64,000 nt of DNA, taken from the NCBI GenBank assembly GCA_016785225.1, contig JAFBJZ010000657.1, forward strand, positions 62,001-126,000. Direction: 5' to 3'. Made by a program: the position numbers and the translations under genes. The notes under the pieces were generated by a model. The model ran no database searches, was not told the DNA's origin, and was given only the letters and a program-made list of their open reading frames with translations. Below are positions 54,094 through 64,000 of this stretch, piece after piece. Each line of letters opens with the position of its first letter. Position 1 is the stretch's first letter. Source of the DNA: Psettodes erumei. Taxonomy: Eukaryota > Chordata > Actinopteri > Pleuronectiformes > Psettodidae.

Positions 54094-54109
54094 AATATAT
54101 ATATATATC
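54094..54109. repeat. Short (AT)n run
   Basis: Eight AT units in the first, non-coding intron of sardh. Confidence 0.9.
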
Positions 54110-54559
54110 TTTCCTCAGCCACATGGCTGAGTTCTGCAGAGGTTCCACTAGTGACTGAGCAACCATAATAGGTAATACCATAACAGTTAATCAGCTGATA
54201 TGTGCAGCGAGGCAAAAGGCAAGACGTTAGACTGATAACCCTTAGCTATGATGATAATCGCAGACCTGGTCACATATTTGAACCGAGCAAGAAACTTTCA
54301 CGTCAAACGTGGCATTTACATGCTCAGTTGAGTGACTGGGGATGCAATCAGACCCCAGTGCTCATTGGTCATTTAGCACAGAAGTTCAAAGTTGTGCAAC
54401 CTCGTAGTAGTTAGTTGGACAGTGACAGGTACAGGGGAAAAAACGTATGCAATGCGGTGACACCTCAAAAGTGGTGTCACTCCTTCTGCACTATAAACTT
54501 TTAACAACACCCCATGACACTTCACTGCCCTCTATGAAATAAACTATACCGTAGACGCT

Positions 54560-54920
54560 ACTGCGATCATGCATTAAAGCAAGACGCACATTAAAAACAC
54601 CGCGTGCGCTTGAGTGCAACGTAACAATAAACAACAGTAAGCATGAACTGCTCCTTCAGACTGAAACGTGGCAATGACGACGCTACACATAACAACTAAA
54701 CCAAACACGCACGCCGGCTCACGCAGTAACTTTGTTGCACGAAAGCGGTTTCGGTGTACCCACTTACACACTTCCACTCGGTTCCGCCTTTGAACACGGT
54801 GTCCCGACTCCACTCGATGCAGCGCCCAACAAAATAAAGGTTGCGTAAAGGGGGGGGGTCGCTGAGAGAAAGAACCGGAGTCGCGGGAAAAATGGCCGAA
54901 TAGTTGTGTACGCCCCACGC
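54560..54920 (-). promoter_or_regulatory. sardh promoter region with probable non-coding first exon
   Basis: CpG dinucleotides are clearly enriched here relative to the flanks. On the minus strand a strong donor GTAAGT follows the exon edge at 54768. The first coding exon starts just behind an acceptor (CCACAG at about 53551-53557), so a spliced non-coding leader is required. The interval from about 54890 down to 54768 contains no ATG on the sense strand, as expected for a leader exon. The transcription start itself is not determinable. Confidence 0.55.
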
Positions 54921-55354
54921 CAGAGCTTTGAAGCAATATAAATCTAGTGTGAGATGCAGCTGTACTTCTTGTCTCCACCCCTCCCCAACATGTGTAACCA
55001 GTACAGTAAAATGTTGCCAAGACAGATATTAGTTCAGTCATGTAACGTTGCTGCACATTAATCTTGAAACTGACCAGACAAGACATAGAATGAATGAAAA
55101 AGTGAATGAAATGGCCCAGTGACAGAAATTGCTATGAAAAAGGTTAAATGTGCATGCATGGAGATAAAAGACGCGTCAGGAATCCGCAGGGTTTATGTAT
55201 TTCTGTATTTGTTAACCTGTAATTTTCTTATAGCTTTAATAATCTGATTGATGATTTCTTCAGATGGTTTAGATATAGGTGTTTGCATGGATTGGCCAAC
55301 CAAATACAGCTGCTTAAGTAAGCACAGGTTTTTTGGGGTTTTTCCCCTCTATTC

Positions 55355-55356
<2 letters not shown>

Positions 55357-55451
<95 letters not shown>

Positions 55452-55452
55452 T
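55357..55452. repeat. Long (TG)n tract interrupted by CG units
   Basis: About 40 TG units followed by a GCGCGCG interruption and four more TG units. It is the longest simple repeat in the window and lies about 0.5 kb upstream of the inferred sardh promoter. Confidence 0.97.
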
Positions 55453-55861
55453 GGGGAATGCCAGGGTAGCAGCTGCTGGAACAGCACAAGTCCTCATGGT
55501 CCTGAGACCAATCCAAGCAGAAGTAGAACATACATTCAGCACATCATTTATGAAGTTTGTATGCGTATACTGTACACGAGGTCCTGGATACACAGCCATG
55601 GTGATCTTGCAGCAGGGAATAAATGATGAGAAAACATTTTAAAACCCAAAACACCACTACCTAAGCAACTAAACATTATGAAACCTTATATGCTCTGAGC
55701 TATATGCAGTTTCTTGGCCTGACAAGTTGACCTCATGAAACCCCGCCCCTGGACTAGCAGCCAATAAGGTGCTGAGTTTAGGTTTCCTCCTGTGACAGAA
55801 AGGCACTCTCCAGTTCATACAGCTCTGAACAGGACAGGGGCAGAATTGGGCTGAATGCCGG

Positions 55862-55862
<1 letters not shown>

Positions 55863-55905
<43 letters not shown>
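55863..55905. repeat. (TG)n microsatellite
   Basis: About 21 uninterrupted TG units, only 0.4 kb from the longer TG tract. Confidence 0.97.
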
Positions 55906-55906
<1 letters not shown>

Positions 55907-56326
55907 CCACTGTAGTGAGTCTGAAACTGAGAAAATGGTCCACAGTAACCTTTGAACTCTGTTGCCTGCCTTTCATGTGGTTAAATAACAGTTTGTCAAA
56001 GGTAGAATGATGTGTTGACACACCTTCACATGCATGCATATATTAGAATTAAAATTAGCTTTATTGTCGTTTATATGTTACATATTCATATATTGCAGAT
56101 AGGTTGTCTGTTGTGACATATCTTTCAGTTGCGTGTCACTCATTCTGATCGGTGCTATGGGGTTCCAGAGGGAAATAAGGTCATGCAAACCAGCTAGATT
56201 ACTGCATGTGCAGACAGCTGTGGCATGCCTTGGGGTAAGTGTGATCACTTACATACAGCTTTGTGTATCAAGTGTTTGTGGAAACAGAAAAAAGAATTCG
56301 GGATTATAACACCAAATCAAATCAAC

Positions 56327-56351
56327 GTGGCCTCAAAGGTTTTGAGGCCAC
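56327..56351. repeat. Perfect 11-bp inverted repeat with 3-base loop
   Basis: GTGGCCTCAAA, then GGT, then TTTGAGGCCAC: a perfect stem at DNA or RNA level. No run of T follows it, and no coding context is known. Confidence 0.85.
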
Positions 56352-57827
56352 TTAATTTGCAGTGGCTGAGCTGAAGACAATGTTTTGATGGCACATGAAC
56401 TTCAAATTTAGATCATATAGATGGATTGTTCAGCAAAGATGAATTAGAAGAAGTACAGTATGTACATAATCCAGAGAATAGTATCATGCCGGTTCACCTG
56501 GCTTTGGCATGACAATGATATTGTACCCTCTTGTGGTGGAATTTGGTTAGTACAACGGATATGAAAAATACAGAAACAGTGTATGCTCTGATCACCAAAA
56601 GTTTGTCTTGTTCATTAACAATATCCGTTACCACATTCATTCACTGAAAAATGAGTACAAACTATTTTTTTATTAATATTTTAAAAATGTGCTCCTCATT
56701 TATCCTGACATCCTGTTTTTATAGCATCTGAGTAAAAAATTATTGCTCAGAGACATTAAGAGAAACAGAGGCTAATGGTAGAAAAGCCACTGAACTTTGT
56801 CTACATGTCATACATCTTGTTGTGTGACTCATCTGTCGACCATATCAAGAGACTTGGCAAATAAATTAAGACATATGCAGGAAAAGCAAAACACATAATT
56901 ACAGAAAATGAATACATGAATTCACACCATTATAGATGCAAAAACATATCAGTGAAGTATAACTTTAGAAACATGATCATTATATTTTAAATCCACAAGG
57001 GATATCAGAATTACATCAGTTACTTGCATTGCTCAATGTGTTGACACATTCCCAGATTGAAGAGGATCCCAGTGATGCTGCAGAAAGGACATTACAGGCT
57101 GTGTTCTAATATGGTTCATTAAGACATCTGCTACAACACAAGATATAGCATAGGAAGGTATGTGGCTCTCTACTAAAACAGAGCAACACTGTGCAAAAAA
57201 ATGGGAAGCAATGTTTAAATCCAGATGCATAATTCATGGAATTGGTTTGCTTATTTTACCATCAGCATCTCTAAAGCAGACGTAACAGTATGATGACCAA
57301 AAATGATCCCAATGCTAAATTGTTCATTGTGTGTTAGGTTCACTAACAAAATACTTCCTGCATATAATCTGATACCACTAAAATAGTCTCATAATGTTCC
57401 TAGAAACAATGAGGTACAGCAATTTTAAAACAGTTAATGAAGCCAAGGGAAATACTAATCAGGGTAAACTGGGTTTTACGACAAAACTCTTAACAGCCCA
57501 AATGGAAGATATGCACAAATGGTGAAATGAGTAGACAGACATATATACCAACATGCAGGGGAAAAAAAGAAATAATTGCAGTAACAGTATCAGTCATTTG
57601 TCAGACTTGCCAGGAGTTGTAGGCAGTGTAGCTACTAGAGCCTCAGTCTGTGATCAAAGAAAGTCCTTTTAAAGCTGCCTCTGTGGCTTCCTATAAAAAG
57701 GTCTATAATTACACTATAAACATGCAATCATGAGAAGCATACACACAATGAGCATACATTCAAACGAAAAGACTCTTGATGTCACCCACACAAACTGTGT
57801 TAACTCTCAGAATATTAAAGACATCTG

Positions 57828-57850
57828 AATAAAGTAAAAAAAAAAAAAAT
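57828..57850 (+). repeat. AATAAAG followed by poly-A
   Basis: A polyadenylation hexamer directly followed by an A run of 13-14 bases, on the plus strand (opposite to cercam). This is the signature of a retroposed 3' end, but the upstream sequence is not recognised and a true insertion is unproven. Confidence 0.35.
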
Positions 57851-58203
57851 TAAAAATCTGAACATTGAATAGTTTAAGAAATCTGTTGTGCAAGTTCAAG
57901 CATCTGAATTGTTAAGACACATACAAGTATTACACACCCTTTGTTTTACATGTCTTGACACAGTCTCAGGAAACACTGTCCCTCATATTGTCCCCCCCTC
58001 ACCCAAAATCACCTTGTGTCACACACTTGCTGTCATGCTTTGAAACAAGCCAAAGTCCAGGTTAAATGACACTGAGGATGCCAGTGGTGTGAGACAGAGT
58101 GGACTGAAACAAAGTCTGAGAGCAGCTCCTCCTTTCAGCACCTGTCTCTCTGACCTTGTGGTCTCTTGACCCGCGGGTTCTCCACAGCCATGTCAGCTTC
58201 TCA

Positions 58204-58747
58204 CTAAAGTTCATCCCTGTAGGCAACTGACAGCATCTCTGGCGGCGGCGCGGCTCCTTTCAGGGTCTTGTGGGAACCTCTCCAGTCGGTGCGTACAGAG
58301 TCGTTGTCCCAGAGGGTGGACGTCTCTGTGTCGCTCACCCATTGGGGATCACCGGCGTAGTGACATGGCTGGACCAGAAGGGGGTGTGCACTGAAGGCTT
58401 GTAGGTTTCTGTTGGGAAAGTGGGACTTGTAGTCCTCACTGCAGAGAGCAGGAAAGGAAGACAGAGAGTGAGAGACCTTTAAAACATGTCACAAGACAAA
58501 AATTCTACTTCCAACTGCTGTATAAAAAGCTGTATCAGAGATTAAAAATGATTGCATTTTTAGTAATTTTTCCTTCAGAGTTAATCATTAATATCTGTGT
58601 TATTTTGGACCTAATTTGGAACACATCCATTCCACAGAGGTTGCTTTTCAGCTACTCTTAGCATGATGAGCAACAGCAGCACCAATGTGTGGTGTGCAGT
58701 CATTGTGCATTCTTAGTGGACCAGTCAAGCATATCGAATTAGAATCA

Positions 58748-58779
<32 letters not shown>

Positions 58780-61700
58780 GAAGAGAAAGTGGGTTGGCTT
58801 TAAGCCAGTTTTCCACACATGGTGAAGCACACAGACGCTGCCAGGCATTCTGGTTTGCAGGCCCTACAGCCCAAGGTCCATTTCATCTCTTGCAGTCAGC
58901 ACTGCATATGTGTCTTATTTATACTAGATCATCACTGTGGAATTATGAGAAAAATTGTTTGGTTTGGGCTAATGTCAGGGATATTAGGGTTAGAAATGGG
59001 GACAGGGCTGCATTAGCATGCTGCCATTAGATTGAAAGAAACAGTCTGGAGGAGAGCTATTTTGAAGGTGACACGACTAATGCATGCCACAAGGTCTTTA
59101 TAATAAAGCACAGACAAACAGTAAACATAAATTACATATACAACTATCTGGGTTAAGGGGGTTGTGAGAAAGAGGATGCATTAGTGGAGAAAATAAAGAA
59201 TAATAGTGACATTGTTGGATTGCTGGAACTAAATGCTTTGGTTTGCTTGTATTGGATGATCTATAAACAAAAGAAAAGAAAGAGAACAAGAGTCTATGGC
59301 CATGCTAGCAACAGTGGAGTTTTGAGCTCCAAACACTAACAACGTGAGTTGTAAATGACGACAACGCTAACGTGCTGATGCTGAGCAGGTTTACCATGTT
59401 CACTGTCTCAGTTTAGCCTGTTAGCACACAAACATGCTATTTACCACTTAACTCAAAGTACAGCTATGCCTGATGGGAATGCCATAGTTATGCAGGTATT
59501 TGGTCAAAAACCCAAGTATTAAACAAATACAAATTTTGACCCGATGATGGCACCAAATCAAATATTCAGGGCTCACCAAAGAAATTAAAATGAGGGGGGC
59601 ACGAATGTCACAAATTCTATGGGAATCCATCAAATTGAGACAGCCGCAAGTATGGCAAAAAAAAAATGTTAAAAGAAATCTTAATCACTGCAAACACATC
59701 TGAATCCATTTTTGGCTGGCCAACTCTATCTGGCAACCATACTGTGTCTAAAAAAAGTGGCAGCGCACACTGCCCCAAATCCAGACAATCCTTCCCAGAG
59801 AGAGAAATGCAGCCATGAAACCTTTTCATCTTAAAAAGAAAAATATTCTGAAAGTGTAAAGGTTTATCTTGAAATGTGCTGTTTTAATTTAGCTCAAAAA
59901 GCACTACAGATTTAACTGACAAGTGTAGAGATCATGGCTAAAACTGACCGCAAAACCCACAGAAGTACCACAGACTTCACTTTAGTACTTTAATTTGTAA
60001 CTCAATAACAGCTGGGCTAAATATATAGCATGCATACATGTTTAGGCAGCTATAGGGAAGAATGTTTGCAGCAATTATGATGTCTGTTTTAACTTTATAT
60101 GTCTGGTAGCAGAAGACTGCAGGAAAACAAGGTTCAGCGTAGAAGTCACTAAATGTGAATATGATCATTAAGACACAGCTACACATTCATCAAGATCCAA
60201 GATTAAAACAAGAAAATATATAAGCTGTGCATGCATGAATATAAGAACTCATTCTCCTATTGGGATCATTGCAGGTGTCATACATACTTGGGATGCTTGT
60301 CATACATGATGGGGAGGAACTCATCAACAGGTAGCATCTTGGAGAGCGGCTCAGCATTGAGCAGTTTTTGGGCTCCCTGCAGGGAGATGGCGTAAGAGAG
60401 AGTCCAATACGAGTAGTCGGCCATCACCAAGTTATGAACGTTCTCCACCGCCTCCTCTTTTCCAGGGTTCACCTGTTTCCTGCCGAAATATCTGTGGCAC
60501 CATAGAACCATCAGGAGGAAAAAAAGTGGGTAAAGGAGTAATATCCAAAACAAATGAGTGCTGAAATCTTTTGGAATTCCGCTGGTCTCTGCTGCCAAAT
60601 GTGCTGCAGCATTTCTTCACCATGTGTGTCTAAGCATTTTCAGAGAGTTATGAAAATGAAAATTCACACATAAAAAGAAGCTGGTACACATCCCATCTTC
60701 CTGCTGATGAATACTTTTAAAATACTTTCAACATGCCTCTAAAGTTTCCATGTGCTTTAAAAACCTGAATCACGGAGAAACAACATACAAACACACGCCT
60801 GAATTGGAATACAGTCAAACAGGAGGGAATATTTACACACTTCAGCTCTGTTTAAAGAAGCCAAGAGTGATGTGCATCACATTCCTGAATGTGGATTTTT
60901 CTTCTGACCTCTGACCCCTTTCCTCAACGCACACACACACCATAATTTTGATACTGCATTGACTTTACTTTAACCATCCCTGCCTAACACTTAGCCCTAA
61001 CTGAACCCCAGTTAAAACAGGAAGCACAGGAATAAAGTGCATCTTACATGAGGTCCCAGTCCAGCTCCACCTGCTCCACCTCCTCAATTAGCCTGAGGAC
61101 TCGCCGTTTGAAGTTGGCCTGGAAGCGAACATCATCTTCAAAGATGAGTGCTTTATCCATCTGCACATCCACCATCTGAGGAGAAGAGGGGGAGGAAAGT
61201 TTGTTTCTGAATGACCATAAGAGGGAGAGGAGGAACACATTTCCATTAGATCCCATTTTAGGTTTCCAGCTGGTAAAACCTCAACTTGAAACTATTCATT
61301 TGATAAACAGGTTGGATAAGATAAATAATAATTCTACCAAACACCCAACTCATCGCTAGACTGCCAACACTCGCAACAAACCACAGTCAGTCATGCAAGT
61401 AAAGACCTACATTTATAATTTGTGTGTCCTCTCACCTCCTTCCAGATATAGTAGTGGCTGAGGAAGCAGCCAACCTCTCCTTTTGTCAGGGTACGTCCAG
61501 AGAAGGGGTCATAGTAGCCCGGCAGCAGGTCAACACCCAGGATCTTAATGTCGCTGCTGTTCAGTGCACTGAACAAACATACACAGATATTATATTTCTA
61601 TGAGTCCACAGACAACATCACTGCACAATGTTGCCTGCAAAGTGTTTTCCACATATGCATTATACTTAAAAAATAGTTAGTAAAAATAGATAATAGATCA

Positions 61701-63540
61701 TAGATTTTTTTCAATCCAATGTGCAAAAAAAAATGGGATTAAAGTGAACTATAAACCTACAGTAAAAACAAGAATCATGAGAGGATACAGGAGTATTTTC
61801 CTGTGGGGAATTTTCTTACCATCCATTCGTACTCCCACATGAAGCACTGAAAAACACACTTTCCATCTAATCCAGTACAGTGTTCTCACTGTATCGAATG
61901 CTTACTTTCCATCCACAGCATCAACCACCTTGACGTCAACCTCCAGCTCATTCAGCGAGAACAACATCCGGTCTCTACGGTCAGGACGCCGCCGCAGGTT
62001 TATCAGATATATCTGAGACAAGGAGGGAAAACTGATGTTCAACTCTGTTAACTCCTCACATCATAGCAGTCATGTATATTTTTAATTCCAAACTTCCCTA
62101 CACAGTCTTACAGTTTATTCTGTACTTGTTTAAACTCAATTCATCCAGGGACTTTGTAGTAATAACACACTTCATTCTTACCCTGGAAGATGCAAAAAAA
62201 GACTAAAAGAAAAGTTGAATTCCTTTATAAAAAATCTTCATTACACAGCCCACTGTGTGAGTATACACATTTAATTAAAAGCTTATGTCCATAATATTTT
62301 TAAATGATGATTTTACCTCATCAAAGCCCATGAGGTCTCTCTGTTTGGGGAACATGTGGACGAAGCGAGATGGGTACATGGGTGGACCATCGACTTTTTG
62401 ACACACAGGGGACATGAGAACCTAAATTAGTAAAATAAAGCTGAGCCTATACAAAATGAACATAAGGATACATGGCTGATAAGACAAGGAATAATACCTG
62501 TAGGTTTTCATATATTTTACACTCTTTACACTTTACAAATATCAACAAATAGTGAGTACAGCCTGCTCTTACTCATGGACTCAAGGTGAACATGGACAAA
62601 GTTGAGGCGATCATCTTCCAAGGCGTGGTGAGGTTTAGCTGGGACGTTTAGGTAACCGTAGCGCACCTTGTTACAAAGGTACATCTGTATCTCTGAGTAG
62701 TTGCAAAGAAGCAATAAATGAATGAATTTGAAAAAGCATATTTGTACAAACATTATATTGCTTCAGTAAACCTGTGTATGAATGCACGATAAACTCAAGC
62801 ACGAACGAACCTGCAGCCCGACAGGAGAAGGCAAACACGATGATGTCATCATAGGGCCACGAGTAGTCCTCGTGAGGAGGGTAAAAAGCCAGTTTCTTCA
62901 TGCCCTCCTTCCTCAAATCCAGCAGCATGGTGGAGTGGACCATCGGCACCGGGAAGCAGCCCAGTCTGTGACGGTGACGGGTTGGGAAATACTCTGCCGT
63001 TCGACGATAGTATCCCTAAACAGATGCATACGCAAAAACAGAAGAGAGGGTGCTTACTTTGAGTATGACTTACTTGTCATTTTTCTACGCTGCCTGTGTG
63101 TCTAAGGTATCGGATCACTTTGTCAGTGTTGCTCACCTGCGGAGTGATGCCACACCAGTAGTTGGAGTATGCTCCCTGTGAGTCTAACATGGGGGCAATG
63201 ACCGACTTGTTCTCGGCTATCAGCAGGTTGAGAGTGTCAGGGTTGGTGAGGATGTTGTCTGTGTCAGCATACTGAAACAAAGGAGAGAGAGATGAAATAA
63301 AACAGGAGAGAGGTGGTAGAGTCTTTTCTCACTGGAACAACAGAAGAAGTAACAGCGATACAGAAGGAGCTGTTGTGATCAGATGAATCAAGTAAAAGAA
63401 GAGGACTAATTTTATTATGTACCAGAATGTAGTCGGCCCAGCGTTTCCTAGCGAAGTTCAGCGCAGCCTGTTTCAGCTTCATCACATACTCATATCGGCT
63501 GTTGGGCCAGTGCTTAGGACCCAGCTCTCCTGCATAGGAC
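58204..63540 (-). CDS. cercam: Collagen galactosyltransferase-family protein (GT25), best match cercam; C-terminal ten exons, 5' end outside window
   Basis: Member of the procollagen galactosyltransferase (GT25) family; CERCAM is a secretory-pathway member reported to lack clear collagen-galactosyltransferase activity. Exons in transcription order: 63540-63423, 63271-63137, 63015-62811, 62692-62573, 62393-62317, 62012-61906, 61568-61436, 61175-61048, 60491-60288, 58438-58204 (stop TAG). They give 486 residues in continuous phase. The first exon here begins with the last base of a split codon, so earlier exons (about 110-120 residues with the signal peptide) lie beyond 64,000. Visible motifs are ADTDN (DxD-type), [47 protein letters not shown] and MLPVDEFLP, then a C-terminal RDEL signal for ER retention. 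[25 protein letters not shown] and 'YGYLNVP...LEDDR' fit CERCAM better than COLGALT1/2, while [10 protein letters not shown] is COLGALT-like. The intron before the last exon is about 1.85 kb. Family certain, paralogue likely. Confidence 0.88.
58748..58784. repeat. (AG)n microsatellite in the last cercam intron
   Basis: AG dinucleotide run with one GGG interruption. Confidence 0.94.
60905..61020. repeat. Possible second copy of the CCTAAC-type dispersed repeat
   Basis: A short CA run, 'gcattgactttactttaacc', then 'cctgcctaacacttagccct' and 'aactgaacccc' resemble the core of the element at 32230-32400. The match is partial and only by eye. It lies in a cercam intron. Confidence 0.25.
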
Positions 63541-64000
63541 CTAAGACAAATAGAGACCATACTATCATGGTATACTGCTATTTACTCATATCTTATCATT
63601 TTCAACTAGCTGAGTTAGAGCTTAATGGTTTCTGTAGCAAAATACCTTACTGAAAATAAACTAAATAGTTAAAATGTTAATGGTAAGACAAGCTAGTCTG
63701 ACACTTGAAAATGGTTAATGACTCAGATTAGTAGAATTCAGAAACACATAAGTGACATGCATGCTTAAATAATTTCCACCAGTGGTGAATGTCCACACAG
63801 ACAAACACGTATGGACAAGCAGAGGCGTGCAGCATCATTCCATATGATGCAAAGACAGATTACAGTGACTCTACCAAGGCTAATAGGTGAACTACACACT
63901 AAGATGCTGTAAAGGTACTGCAATACATTTTAATTGTGCATCAGACAAAAAATAAAGACAGAATGAGCAGGATCATATCTTAAGTAGATACACATAGTGC

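Larger units (their letters stand above)
54921..58203. other. Intergenic gap between sardh 5' end and cercam 3' end
   Basis: No coding exon is recognisable. Contents are two long TG tracts (55357-55452 and 55863-55905), a perfect 11-bp hairpin at 56327, a CTCF-like site at 56523, a plus-oriented AATAAAG plus poly-A at 57828-57850, and the presumed cercam 3' UTR immediately left of 58204. Long parts, notably 56600-57800, are A/T-rich and show nothing recognisable. Confidence 0.7.

Noticed and set aside
54574..55086. 170-codon open frame on the minus strand over the sardh promoter
   Set aside because: CpG-rich sequence has few stops. The frame continues past the inferred leader exon donor and resembles no known protein.
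61930..61941. Second TGACGTCA-type CRE
   Set aside because: It lies inside a cercam coding exon, where codon choice explains the sequence.
1..64000. tRNA, rRNA or microRNA genes
   Set aside because: I saw no cloverleaf with A/B boxes, no rRNA segments and no long imperfect hairpin that I would defend. A covariance-model scan would be needed to exclude small ones.

Overview
This window is vertebrate nuclear DNA, almost certainly from a ray-finned (teleost) fish. Genes are split into many short exons with GT/AG borders, introns run from about 100 bases to over 4 kb, (CA/TG)n microsatellites are very frequent, and there are retroelement tails of the kind common in teleosts. Three protein-coding genes can be reconstructed exon by exon with consistent reading phase. 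No bacterial-style features (operons, CRISPR arrays, insertion sequences) are present.

Layout. Positions 1-9,500 are non-coding, with microsatellites, one moderately CpG-enriched block near 4.9-5.3 kb and a perfect cAMP-response-element palindrome at 7,757. Positions 9,569-23,218 (+ strand) hold a complete 12-exon dopamine beta-hydroxylase gene (dbh, 621 aa). A 3 kb gene-free gap holds both 3' ends. Positions 53,547-26,221 (- strand) hold a complete 21-coding-exon sarcosine dehydrogenase gene (sardh, 916 aa), with a probable non-coding first exon and CpG-rich promoter at 54.77-54.92 kb. After another repeat-rich gap, 63,540-58,204 (- strand) hold the last ten exons of a collagen-galactosyltransferase-family (GT25) gene that best fits cercam. 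Its 5' exons lie beyond the right edge.

How the genes relate. dbh and sardh are tail to tail, the same convergent arrangement as human DBH and SARDH on 9q34, so this is an old conserved linkage. The products act in unrelated places: noradrenaline synthesis in secretory vesicles (dbh), mitochondrial one-carbon/choline catabolism (sardh), and a secretory-pathway/ER glycosyltransferase-like protein (cercam). They are neighbours by descent and do not form a pathway. sardh and cercam are in the same orientation, cercam upstream.

I found no convincing undescribed biological system. The observations most worth a second look are CA repeats directly behind 5' splice sites in both dbh and sardh, strong CTCF-like sites in and beside sardh, a long Z-DNA-prone TG/CG tract, a perfect short hairpin, and several degraded retroelement pieces. 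Exon coordinates were derived by hand from reading-frame continuity and splice consensus. Similarity to human proteins is from memory, not from a search.
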